NCBI GenBank assembly: GCA_964621645.1
Contig: CAZUMH010000042.1
Coordinates: 1-25,828 of the forward strand
Reading direction: 5' to 3'
Source: CAZUMH01 sp964621645
GTDB taxonomy: Bacteria > Zhuqueibacterota > QNDG01 > JAGLOF01
DNA length: 25,828 nt
Part shown: piece by piece, positions 15,785-23,154 of the stretch
How the letters are laid out: each line of letters starts with the position of its first letter
Numbering within the stretch: the first letter of the stretch is position 1
Program-made: the position numbers and the translations under genes
The notes under the pieces: model-generated
What the model was told of the DNA's origin: nothing
Databases searched by the model: none
The model's input: the letters and a program-made list of their open reading frames with translations, nothing else

Positions 15785-16824
15785 TAAACCATACAAAGAC
15801 TTTTTTCGTCATACTTCTGTTTTCCCTGGCCGCCGGCGCCGTCTGTCAAACGAACCGGCCCCTGAAGGGATTCCTGCTCACGGTGATCGACCGGGACCAT
15901 CCGGACACCCGGCGAGAGGAGTTTATCTCCTACGATGAGATCAAGGCCCTGGTTCTGGACACGGTCAGGGCCAGAAGCCGTTCCCGGGAAGAGGAGAAGG
16001 AATGGATCGGTACGGCCATCAGCGGTTTTCTGGAGGAATACTCCATCCCCCGGGACCGCGTCACCCGTCTGGAAATGTCGGCGCCCGACGGCTACATGTC
16101 GGTGCTCAGCGGCGACCTGCTCCAGGCCGTGGACAGCGGCCTGTTCGCCTGGGCCATCGCGGGGAAGAACACCTTCCCCGAGCAGTTCGGTCCCCTGCGG
16201 CTCGTTTTCCCCGATCTCTACGGCATGTACTGGGTCAATCAGCCGGGGCACCTCACCGTCTATCTCGGGGACCGGTCGGATAGCGGCAGCACCCTCATCC
16301 TCTACCCGCCGGATCACCGTACCATCGCCCATCTTTCGGGCCCTCAGGGTCTCCTGCCCTCGATTAGTCTCCAGGACCTGCTCAAGGCGTTCGGGATGGA
16401 GCAGGAGCGTTTCTCGGTGCTCACCAGCGACAGCCTCCTGCGCCAGTACCGGGTCAATACCATTATCAAGCATATGCTGCTGCAGAAAAACCGGGACGGA
16501 ACGTTCAGAATCGACGGCGTCAACGTGCCGGTGGGATTGAAAACCGACCGCATCCTCTTTATCTGCGCGGGAACCAGCGGCATCTTTCTTAAAACATTGT
16601 CGGAGGACGAGGCCCGTCTCTGGCAGGAGAAGGTCCTGCGGGAGCACTACCTGGGAGGGGAGGATGCGGTCCGTCTTACCCTGAAAACCGTGTATCCGGA
16701 CGGACAGATCTCCGATCCCCGGACAATTACGCTGGACGGTGCCGGCTCCGCCTCCGTCTTCGACGCCGTCCGGGAGGCCTTCGGCGGAACGGAATCGCCG
16801 GATTACCTCATCCTCAGGTGGTAA
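15781..16824 (+). CDS. Secreted SUOX-like pterin-binding-domain protein without Mo ligand
   Basis: This 347-residue exported protein has signal peptide 'FFVILLFSLAAGAVCQ'; it is not a good lipobox. The central part (about 85-165) reads 'RLEMSAPDGYMSVLSGDLL', 'FAWAIAGKNTFPEQFGPLRLVFPDLYGMYWV', then 'HLTVYLGD'. This follows the end of the oxidoreductase molybdopterin-binding (SUOX/YedY) fold closely: DGY, then xGPLRLVxP, then YGxxWV. The only Cys in the mature region is in 'LFICAGTSG', outside the usual Mo-ligand context. The remaining C-terminal region (about 170-347) is not recognised. The likely role is binding the transported molecule or presenting it to the S component. ATG 15781 overlaps the S-component stop, and the stop TAA overlaps the next ATG (TAATG), so it is embedded in the transporter operon. 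Confidence 0.72.
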   Translation: MINHTKTFFVILLFSLAAGAVCQTNRPLKGFLLTVIDRDHPDTRREEFISYDEIKALVLDTVRARSRSREEEKEWIGTAISGFLEEYSIPRDRVTRLEMSAPDGYMSVLSGDLLQAVDSGLFAWAIAGKNTFPEQFGPLRLVFPDLYGMYWVNQPGHLTVYLGDRSDSGSTLILYPPDHRTIAHLSGPQGLLPSISLQDLLKAFGMEQERFSVLTSDSLLRQYRVNTIIKHMLLQKNRDGTFRIDGVNVPVGLKTDRILFICAGTSGIFLKTLSEDEARLWQEKVLREHYLGGEDAVRLTLKTVYPDGQISDPRTITLDGAGSASVFDAVREAFGGTESPDYLILRW

Positions 16825-17486
16825 TGGAATGCCGCCTGGACAATCTCGCTTTCTCCTGGAAGGAGCCGCTCTTCCGGAGCCTGAATGCCGTCCTTACCGG
16901 GGGGGACCTGATCTGGCTGCGGGGGGAGAACGGCAGCGGTAAATCCACCCTGCTCATGCTCCTGGCCGGCATGATCCCCCATTTTCAGCGGGGAACCGCC
17001 TACGGCGGGGACATCATCCTGCAGGGCCGCTCCCTGAAAACCAATCCCCCCAAGACCTTCTTCCCTCTCATCGGCTATGTGGACAGCCGCCACGCAGGCC
17101 TCTATCTGCTCAATGAATCACTGGAGGAGGAACTGCTCCTGGCGGCCTCCATCCTCAATCAGAGCAGACAGGAAATCGACCTTTTTCTGGATGAAACAGG
17201 GGAGATTTTTCCTGATATGAGGGGATTCACCCGCTGCAGATTTTCCAGCTTCACTCCGTCGGAGCGCTGTCTGGCCCTGCTCCTGCTCTATGCCTTTCAG
17301 GGAGCGGAGCTTATCCTTTTGGACGAGGTCTTTAAAACGGCGGATCCGGAATGTATGATGGTGTGGGAAGGATTTATCCGCTGGCTGGTGCGGGAAAGAA
17401 AGGCCGCGCTGGTCTACACCTGTCATGGGCTCGAACTTGAGGGCGGTGCGGTATGGCGGCTGCAGGGAGGGGATCTTGTCATCTGA
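16824..17486 (+). CDS. ECF ATPase A1: intact Walker A/B, degenerate signature
   Basis: This 220-residue ABC ATPase has Walker A 'GENGSGKST' (about 33-41), Walker B 'AELILLDEVF' with the catalytic Glu, and a switch His in 'VYTCHG'. In the place where the LSGGQ-type signature should stand it reads 'FSSFTPSERCLAL', so its own signature is degenerate. It should pair with the downstream ATPase and the T component to drive import. ATG 16824 shares one base with the preceding stop; an in-frame GTG at 16818 is also possible. The next gene starts about 11 bases before this stop, in another frame. Confidence 0.85.
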   Translation: MECRLDNLAFSWKEPLFRSLNAVLTGGDLIWLRGENGSGKSTLLMLLAGMIPHFQRGTAYGGDIILQGRSLKTNPPKTFFPLIGYVDSRHAGLYLLNESLEEELLLAASILNQSRQEIDLFLDETGEIFPDMRGFTRCRFSSFTPSERCLALLLLYAFQGAELILLDEVFKTADPECMMVWEGFIRWLVRERKAALVYTCHGLELEGGAVWRLQGGDLVI

Positions 17487-18135
17487 CCCGCCGATGGACG
17501 GATTTTCCGGAATGCTGGAAGCCCTGGCTCCAGAGGGTGTTTCGTTGCTGCTGGAACAGCACCGGCCCGGCCTTCTGGACGGCTGGTGCGAGAAACTCCT
17601 TTCCCAGCCGCTTCCCCGCCACTCCCTCTGGAGCGAGCCGGCCCGAAGGCTGGAGCGTATCGGCGGTCTCGCCGGCTGGGTGCCGGATCACTTCCCCCTC
17701 TTTTTCTTCAATGAAAGGGTCCTGGAAGAAACGGCGGCCGCCCTCTCTGCCCGGCGGGGGCAGGTGCGTACTGAAACCGCGGACCGGGACCGGGCCGCGG
17801 CGCTGCTGGCAGAGCTGGATATCATGCATCTGGGGGAGCGTTCCCCCTACACCCTCTCTCAGGGAGAGACGAAACTCGTCTGGTTTCTGGTCCAATACGC
17901 CAAAGCGCCCCGCTGGCTGCTGCTGGATCATCTTCCCTCCGGCCTCTCCCCGGCCTGGCAGGAGAAATTGATCGGGTTTATCAGAAATAGGATAATGGCA
18001 GCGGATACGCCCCCGGTTTCCTGGGTTCTGGGCGCCCTCCCCGGGGAGGAGTGGTACGAACCGCTGCTCGCCGCAGGGAACTGGCGCCGCATCACCTGGG
18101 AATCCGCCCAAAAAATCCTGGGGGACCCAGGATGA
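17476..18135 (+). CDS. ECF ATPase A2: no P-loop, signature LSQGE retained
   Basis: This protein of about 219 residues lies where the second ECF ATPase belongs, but it has no Walker A: the N-terminal region reads 'LAPEGVSLLLEQHRPGLLDGW'. It keeps a good signature, 'YTLSQGETKLVWFLVQYAK', followed by a Walker-B-like 'PRWLLLDHLPSGL' in which the catalytic Glu is replaced by His. No switch His is evident ('VSWVLGALPGEEW'). It is best read as a degenerate partner ATPase supplying the signature to the site formed with A1. The start is uncertain: TTG 17476 has a GGGAGGGG site just before it, while ATG 17494 has none, and a longer ATG at 17425 would overlap A1 more deeply. The stop overlaps the T-component start by ATGA. 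Confidence 0.75.
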   Translation: MSSDPPMDGFSGMLEALAPEGVSLLLEQHRPGLLDGWCEKLLSQPLPRHSLWSEPARRLERIGGLAGWVPDHFPLFFFNERVLEETAAALSARRGQVRTETADRDRAAALLAELDIMHLGERSPYTLSQGETKLVWFLVQYAKAPRWLLLDHLPSGLSPAWQEKLIGFIRNRIMAADTPPVSWVLGALPGEEWYEPLLAAGNWRRITWESAQKILGDPG

Positions 18136-18875
18136 ACGATCGCGGTCTTCACTTTCTCACCATCCTGCTGCTGGGCCTTTCGGCCAGTCTCTGGGCCGTG
18201 ATGTCCGCCAAACTTCTCATCCCGCTTTTCTGGCTTCTGCTTCTCAGCGGCTTCGTCCTGCGGCTGCATCCGGCGGAGTTCCCCCGCTTCTTGCGGCGGC
18301 TGGTCAAGATAGGCGTCACCCTGCTCTTCATCTCTCTGCTGCAGATTATCTTCCGCAGGCAGGGAACCGTGCTGCTGCAGCTGCGGGGATTCCCCCTTAT
18401 CTTCTCCACTGGTCTGCGGGAGGCCGTCCTCCTCTGGATCCGCTTTCTAATCCTCTTCGCCCTGGCCTTTATCATGGCCCGGGTCTCCCCCTTTCACTTC
18501 CTCCTCTTCAGCCGCAAGGCGGGACTGAGCGCTGACTTCTCCCTGCGCCTTCTCACCTCCCTGCGCCTTATCCCGGAGATCTATCAGGAGGCCCGCCGCG
18601 GCCTCTGGTTCCTCCGCTTCCGGGGTATCCGCTTCGGCTCCCTCTCCCTGCTGGACAAGATCCTGTCCCTGCGCCAACTGCTCTACGGCCTGCTCATGCG
18701 CAGCATGAACACCCTCTTTCACACCTCCCTGCTCCTGGAGCTGCGGGGCTACGGCCGGCGAGGAAGCGGCCCCATTCCCCTTCCCTACCCACTGGGGCCG
18801 GCGGATTATTTCTGCATCATCCTGCTGCTGCTGGGCAACGCCGCCGCCTTCCGGCTATATAATTTGACTTATTAA
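18132..18875 (+). CDS. ECF transporter T component (EcfT/CbiQ-like)
   Basis: This 247-residue membrane protein has helices at about 8-45, 60-80, 95-120 and 225-243. The cytosolic coupling region reads 'LTSLRLIPEIYQEARRGLWFLRFRGI' and 'LLLELRGYGRRG'. These are equivalent to the two Ala-Arg-Gly/Arg-Gly coupling-helix motifs through which EcfT proteins touch the ATPases. It links S component to ATPases. ATG 18132 overlaps the A2 stop by four bases. The S, T and two A genes together make a complete, dedicated (group I-like) ECF transporter. Confidence 0.88.
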   Translation: MNDRGLHFLTILLLGLSASLWAVMSAKLLIPLFWLLLLSGFVLRLHPAEFPRFLRRLVKIGVTLLFISLLQIIFRRQGTVLLQLRGFPLIFSTGLREAVLLWIRFLILFALAFIMARVSPFHFLLFSRKAGLSADFSLRLLTSLRLIPEIYQEARRGLWFLRFRGIRFGSLSLLDKILSLRQLLYGLLMRSMNTLFHTSLLLELRGYGRRGSGPIPLPYPLGPADYFCIILLLLGNAAAFRLYNLTY

Positions 18876-18936
18876 GGAATATTTGCTATATAACGCTATG
18901 CGCTAAAAGCGGGCTCATCTCTTCAAGGAGAATACT

Positions 18937-19695
18937 ATGTTTACCTTTCAGATAACCGGGTATACCAAATCCGGCAAAACCACCGCCGCCACCAATCTCA
19001 TCGCCGCGTTGAAACAGGAGGGCGGCAGGGTGGCATCCATCAAGTGCATTCACGCGGAGGACTTCCGCATGGACCGGCCGGAAACCAACACCTGGCTCCA
19101 CAGCCAGGCGGGCGCTGATCCGGTAGTGGCGCTCTCGGACAGGGAAACGGATTTTCTCCATAAGGGAAAGTTCGATCTGGCTGGCATCGTCAGCCGCATT
19201 TCCGCCGACTGGCTGGTGTTGGAGGGCTGCAGCGAATATCCCCTGCCCAGGATCGTCTGCGGCAAGGATGAAAAGGAGGTGGATGACTTTCTGGACGGAC
19301 GCACCTTCGCCATCGCCGGCGTCTTCGCCAACGACCACCGTGAATACAGGGGCCTGCCGGTCTTCGATCCCCGCCGGGAGGAGGACACTTCCCGCCTCCT
19401 GGCCCTGGTCAAGGAAAAGGTCTTTCCCCTGCTGCCCTATGTGGACGACGACTGCTGCCGCCGCTGCGGTCTCACCTGCGGCGAACTGGCCGCAGCCATC
19501 ATCCGGGGGGAGAAGACGTATGAGGACTGCAGAATCGGACAGCACCGTGTCCGCCTCAGCATCGAGGGACTGGAGATTCCCATGGTGGACTTCGTCGGCA
19601 CAGTGCTGCGCAACAACGTGCTCAGTGTGGCCAAAGAGCTGAAGGGATTCCGCCCGGGGAAGATCACGGTAACGGTCGAGGACGAAGAGGAATAA
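18937..19695 (+). CDS. mobB: MobB-like P-loop protein with C-terminal Cys-cluster domain
   Basis: This 252-residue cytosolic protein has an N-terminal MobB fold: Walker A 'GYTKSGKTT' (8-16), 'RVASIKCIHAEDFRMDRPETNTW' with the MobB-style substrate loop, and 'DWLVLEGCSEYPLPRIVC' (91-108). MobB binds GTP and assists MobA in forming the molybdopterin guanine dinucleotide cofactor. From about 170 there is an extra domain with Cys173, C174-x2-C177-x3-C181 and Cys198, which could hold an iron-sulfur cluster. It is followed by a small beta/alpha segment ending 'GFRPGKITVTV'. The ATG is preceded by CAAGGAG and lies 61 bases after the T-component stop, so it is probably the last gene of the operon. No mobA is in the window. 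The gene symbol is given for the N-terminal domain only. Confidence 0.8.
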   Translation: MFTFQITGYTKSGKTTAATNLIAALKQEGGRVASIKCIHAEDFRMDRPETNTWLHSQAGADPVVALSDRETDFLHKGKFDLAGIVSRISADWLVLEGCSEYPLPRIVCGKDEKEVDDFLDGRTFAIAGVFANDHREYRGLPVFDPRREEDTSRLLALVKEKVFPLLPYVDDDCCRRCGLTCGELAAAIIRGEKTYEDCRIGQHRVRLSIEGLEIPMVDFVGTVLRNNVLSVAKELKGFRPGKITVTVEDEEE

Positions 19696-20039
19696 TAAAC
19701 ACCCCTCCACGTAAATCAACAATAATAGAGGAATCGGGATAGGATAAACCTGTCGCCCTGTTATGGGCTGTCATGCAATGATAAGGCATACTCGTTCTTT
19801 GGGTAGTGACGGGCTCCCCTCCATCCGGGAAATTGCTGTTCGGACGTCTACGCGAGGGAACATCCGTTGGTGCGCCCAGGATGGTTATCCCGGATGATCG
19901 GTGGATATACTGGACGATCGGATAAAGGGAATATACCTCCATTTCGGACCGGAGGCCGGCCCGAAGGCGCGGCTGCTGCTTTATCCGCCGCAAAACATCC
20001 CGCATTCGAACAGGGGCCGGCGTGAAAACGATACCGATC

Positions 20040-20066
20040 GGCGGCCCGTCTTATTTTCGGGCCGCC
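20040..20066. repeat. Perfect 9-bp inverted repeat
   Basis: GGCGGCCCG at 20040-20048 and its exact complement CGGGCCGCC at 20058-20066 are separated by a 9-base T-rich loop. There is no following T-run, so it does not look like a standard terminator on the plus strand. Confidence 0.7.
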
Positions 20067-20168
20067 GCGGTGAGAGAAAATCAGCCTCCGGGGGCCGGGA
20101 TGGGACATTGCGAAACGAAGAATGGGAACGCACCTGGAAAATCCAATCAGCCGCGCCAGGGATTTTTG

Positions 20169-20194
20169 GTCCTTTTTGCCCCGTCAAAAAGGAC
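20169..20194. repeat. Perfect 10-bp inverted repeat with outer arms
   Basis: GTCCTTTTTG (20169-20178) and CAAAAAGGAC (20185-20194) are exact complements around a 6-base loop. GGGAT (20159-20163) and ATCCC (20195-20199) extend it as outer arms with a bulge. It could be a bidirectional transcription stop between the operon and the convergent signalling genes, or a mobile-repeat remnant. Confidence 0.6.
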
Positions 20195-20356
20195 ATCCCG
20201 TTCCCACGGGTAAGTTCTGATACGGCCCCGATCGGGTAAATAGATTGCCACTCAACAATCGTACCCGTGCAGCACGATATTTTTATCGTTTCAGGATAGG
20301 GACTATATCGTTTCATACTCTTATCATTTTGGGATGGATATCCCGGGCGATCGAAA

Positions 20357-20632
20357 GTCTTTCCCCTGCTTCCCTATGTGAACGACGACTGCTGCCGCCG
20401 CTGCGGTCTCACCTGCAGCGAACCGGCCGCGGCCATCATCCGGGGGGAGAAGACGTATGAGGACTGCAGAATCGGACAGCACCGTGTCCGCCTCAGCATC
20501 GAGGGACTGGAGATTCCCATGGTGGACTTCGTCGGCACAGTGCTGTGCAACAACATGCTCAGTGTGGCCAAAGAGCTGAAGGGATTCCGGCCGGGCAAGA
20601 ACACGGTTACCATCGAGAACGGCGGGGAGTGA
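20357..20632 (+). pseudogene. Duplicated 3' end of mobB (Cys-cluster domain remnant)
   Basis: These 276 bases align without gaps to 19420-19695 (offset 937), with about 19 differences by hand alignment, roughly 93% identity. They encode the last 91 residues of the MobB-like protein, including all five Cys of the cluster ('DDCCRRCGLTCSEPAA ... EDC'). The P-loop domain is absent, and similarity stops abruptly at the 5' edge. The only starts are an internal GTG at 20378 without a ribosome-binding site. Several changes alter amino acids, and they concentrate at the 3' end. It is most simply a remnant of a tandem duplication. A stand-alone Cys-domain protein is possible, because the frame stays open and ends at the equivalent stop. 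Confidence 0.75.
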
Positions 20633-20727
20633 TACAAGAGCAAAGGCCCACAGGCAATGGGTAATAGAAAGAGGATGGGACAGATCTGATATTAATCAAC
20701 TGAAAAACAACTAAAACATGTGCAGTA

Positions 20728-21387
20728 CTACTCGTCTACTATAAGCTTCTTTCGGATTGCATACTTTGTGAGATCGACCATATTATGAACATTGCATTTA
20801 CGAAAAATATGCACTCTATGGGTGTCAACCGTCTTGTAGCTGATATTGAGGGCGTAGGCTATCTCTTTGGTTGTTTTGCCGCTGACAACCAGCCGCAGCA
20901 CTTCCATTTCCCGTTCGGTTAACTCGCTTTTATCGGCACGTTTCCGTTTCCTGGATTTATTTTTCAGGAATTCCCGGATGACCGACTGGGAAATTGTGGG
21001 GCTGATATACAGCTCACCCTGATGGACTCTGCGAATGGCCCCTATTAAATTCTGGTAGGCCGCCTTTTTTGTAACACATCCCGACGCGCCCTGAGCGAAT
21101 ATCTGATAAACATATTCATCTGTTTCATGCATGGTCAGCACCAGCACTTTAATATCCGGAAGTGTCGTCGTGATCTCATAGGTCGCTTCCAGCCCGTTAA
21201 GCACCGGCATGGTGATATCCATTAGCACCACGTCGGGAAGGAGCTTCCCCGCTTTTTCAACGCCCTCCTGACCGTTATCGGCGACACCGACCACCTCGAT
21301 ATCATCCTGCGTTTCCAGCAGAGATGTCAATCCATCCTGCAGGATTTTATGGTCGTCCACGATGAGTACTTTTATTGTATCACTCAT
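20728..21387 (-). CDS. NarL/LuxR-type response regulator
   Basis: This 219-residue protein has a receiver domain (1-120) with Asp11/Asp12, phospho-acceptor Asp57 in 'DVVLMDITMP', a Thr/Ser position in 'VLVLTMHE' and the Lys in 'GCVTKKAA'. After a basic linker it has a LuxR-type helix-turn-helix (155-219, 'LTEREMEVLRLVVSGKTTKEIAYALNISYKTVDTH'). It is a DNA-binding transcription factor controlled by the upstream kinase. ATG 21387 overlaps the kinase stop by ATGA and has a GGGGAG site, so the longer frame beginning at 21420 is not used. The stop is TAG. Likely targets are the repeated ATAGGGT dyads upstream of the same gene cluster. Confidence 0.95.
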   Translation of the reverse strand: MSDTIKVLIVDDHKILQDGLTSLLETQDDIEVVGVADNGQEGVEKAGKLLPDVVLMDITMPVLNGLEATYEITTTLPDIKVLVLTMHETDEYVYQIFAQGASGCVTKKAAYQNLIGAIRRVHQGELYISPTISQSVIREFLKNKSRKRKRADKSELTEREMEVLRLVVSGKTTKEIAYALNISYKTVDTHRVHIFRKCNVHNMVDLTKYAIRKKLIVDE

Positions 21388-22607
21388 GGTCTCCCCAGAG
21401 GAATAGTGATCGTAAGGCAAGTACCCTGATTACTGTGAGAGTCGATCGTAAACGTTCCTTCCATGGTCTCGACCCGCTCCCTGATGCCGATCAGCCCTAA
21501 TTTCTCCGGAACATCTGCTTTGGCGGCGGCCGGTTCCATTCCCTTGCCGTCATCCCTGATTCTGCACACCACCGCATCATCACTGTTGAATATGTCATAT
21601 TCAATACACCTTGCTTCGGCATGTTTAACCACGTTGTTAAAAGCCTCCTGGGTAATGCGATATAAAAGCGTGGATACGGTCGTGTCCAGCTTCCGGGTGA
21701 GATCTTCATGGGAGAATTGTATCTCCAGACCGGTCCTTTTGCTAAAGCGGTTGAAATACCAGTTCAATGTAGGCACCAGCCCGAGTTCATCCAGCATCAC
21801 GGGCCGAAGATCAATGGAGGTCTCATGAACCTGATCGATGACATCCGCCAGCAGTTTCTGGTTTTCTTTTATCCGTTTCTTCATTTTTACTGAATCTGTT
21901 CCCTTGACTATCCGGTCCATCGCTTCCAGATTGATTTGAATCGCCGTGAGAGCCTGACCCATGTCGTCATGGAGGTTCTGCGCGATTCTTTTTCTCTCCT
22001 CTTCCAGGCTGTCCACCAGTTTGGCGGAAAGGGACTTTAGTTCGGCCTCGTACGATTTCATGGCCGTCACCAGCTGGTCGGATTTTTCCTGCACCAGTTT
22101 TTCCAGATTGTTTTTATGCTTAAACAGCTCTTCTGTCAGCAGCACTTTTTCCGTAACATCCCGGAAAATGCCTTCATAGACCGTTTCACTCTCTTCCGAG
22201 CGGCTGTGTAAAGAAAGGTTGATAAATCTCGGCTTCGTAGATTCCCGCCGCAGCTGCAACTCAGCGGTGACGCTATCAACATTTCCGGATAACGCGTTTG
22301 TCAGTGATTCCATGTCTTCGGGATCGAAAAACTCCGTAATGGGGCAGTCATCCATCAATTCCGAAAACTCCAGCAACCGTGCTCCCGCCGGGTTAATACC
22401 GATGATCTCGCCATTGCCTTTAAATCGGATGACCCCCTCGGACGTCGATTGGACAAGATCTTTATATTGTTCGGCCAACCCTTGTAAATATTGAACCTTT
22501 TTCAATTCAATTTTATACTTGTACAAATATATGATCAGTGCAGAAAGAATAAGTACCAATAGAAAGAAATTAATAAACGTTAAAAATTTTTGATCCAAAA
22601 AGTTCAA
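21384..22607 (-). CDS. PAS-domain HisKA_3 sensor histidine kinase
   Basis: This kinase of about 407 residues has one N-terminal membrane helix (about 8-29), a PAS domain (about 48-154, 'DLVQSTSEGVIRFKGNGEIIGINPAG'), a coiled-coil linker and a HisKA_3 dimerisation domain. The HisKA_3 domain carries the phospho-acceptor His213 in 'RKRIAQNLHDDMGQAL'. A HATPase_c domain follows, with N-box 'RITQEAFNNVVKHAEA', 'DDGKGM' and 'GLIGIRERVETMEG'. This is the NarX/DegS-like class that pairs with LuxR-type regulators such as the next gene. I chose TTG 22607 because AGAAGGA lies eight bases upstream; a TTG at 22625 is the longest alternative and lacks a site. Either way it overlaps the end of the membrane-protein gene. 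With almost no extracytosolic part, sensing may be in the PAS domain or through that membrane protein. Confidence 0.93.
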   Translation of the reverse strand: MNFLDQKFLTFINFFLLVLILSALIIYLYKYKIELKKVQYLQGLAEQYKDLVQSTSEGVIRFKGNGEIIGINPAGARLLEFSELMDDCPITEFFDPEDMESLTNALSGNVDSVTAELQLRRESTKPRFINLSLHSRSEESETVYEGIFRDVTEKVLLTEELFKHKNNLEKLVQEKSDQLVTAMKSYEAELKSLSAKLVDSLEEERKRIAQNLHDDMGQALTAIQINLEAMDRIVKGTDSVKMKKRIKENQKLLADVIDQVHETSIDLRPVMLDELGLVPTLNWYFNRFSKRTGLEIQFSHEDLTRKLDTTVSTLLYRITQEAFNNVVKHAEARCIEYDIFNSDDAVVCRIRDDGKGMEPAAAKADVPEKLGLIGIRERVETMEGTFTIDSHSNQGTCLTITIPLGRP

Positions 22608-23145
22608 ATTGGTTGTCCTTCTCAATTAATAAAAATATAATACGAAACCAGATAAAGACTAAAAGCAAATCGATAATACCGTTATATCTATAGATCAAAA
22701 CAGGCATTCGTTGTACGATACTCTCAAGGCCAAACTTAACAGCAGTTATTATTAAAGAAGTAATAACTACTTTGGGAATTATTCTCTTCTTTGTAATCCT
22801 TAATACAAGCAGAATACATAATAAAAGTAATGATAAAATCGTCCACACCAACTTAATGACAACGTCAATCGAATTATACACGGCAATTTTATCGAAATAA
22901 ACTTCTGTCATGAAAAGAACTTGATGCAGCGAGACCAGAATATTAAACAAAAAGAACGTCCAAAACAGTGAGTTGACTGAAAATATTTTTTTCAATGTGG
23001 CCGAGTAGGACCTTAAAAACCAGCAGTAGATAATCGATGAGCCTGTAAAAAAATATATAGTATAGTTCATGCCAACCACTTGAAACTTGCTTAACAGCAA
23101 CATATCAAGGACGATAAAAAGAATATATAGCACTACAATAATCAT
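22570..23145 (-). CDS. Multi-pass membrane protein of the signalling cassette
   Basis: This 191-residue protein is almost entirely hydrophobic, with about six membrane helices (about 2-20, 25-44, 56-76, 92-116, 124-142, 156-177) and short polar ends. I recognise no catalytic motif. It is not AgrB: the His/Cys pair and the arginine-rich motif of that peptidase are missing, and its one His sits in 'LVSLHQVLF'. It lies between the small Cys protein (9-base gap) and the kinase (38-base overlap). It has no ribosome-binding site of its own, so translation is probably coupled. The context suggests a membrane sensor or accessory part for the kinase. Its base composition is clearly more AT-rich than the operons to the left. 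Confidence 0.7.
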   Translation of the reverse strand: MIIVVLYILFIVLDMLLLSKFQVVGMNYTIYFFTGSSIIYCWFLRSYSATLKKIFSVNSLFWTFFLFNILVSLHQVLFMTEVYFDKIAVYNSIDVVIKLVWTILSLLLLCILLVLRITKKRIIPKVVITSLIITAVKFGLESIVQRMPVLIYRYNGIIDLLLVFIWFRIIFLLIEKDNQFELFGSKIFNVY

Positions 23146-23154
23146 AACATTATT

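Larger units (their letters stand above)
19696..20356. other. Non-coding spacer between mobB and its partial copy
   Basis: About 660 bases are GC-rich in the middle but without a credible gene. The longest frames (such as 19901-20239) lack a ribosome-binding site and any family resemblance. There are two strong hairpins at 20040-20066 and 20169-20194, listed separately. The origin is unclear; a fragment of foreign or decayed DNA brought in with the duplication is one possibility. Confidence 0.4.

Noticed and set aside
19901..20239. 112-codon frame in the spacer after mobB
   Set aside because: GTG start without ribosome-binding site and a translation rich in Arg/Gly/Pro without any motif; it crosses both hairpins.
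22570..23145. AgrB-type peptide processing enzyme
   Set aside because: Right place and hydrophobicity, but the conserved His and Cys catalytic pair and Arg motif of AgrB are absent.
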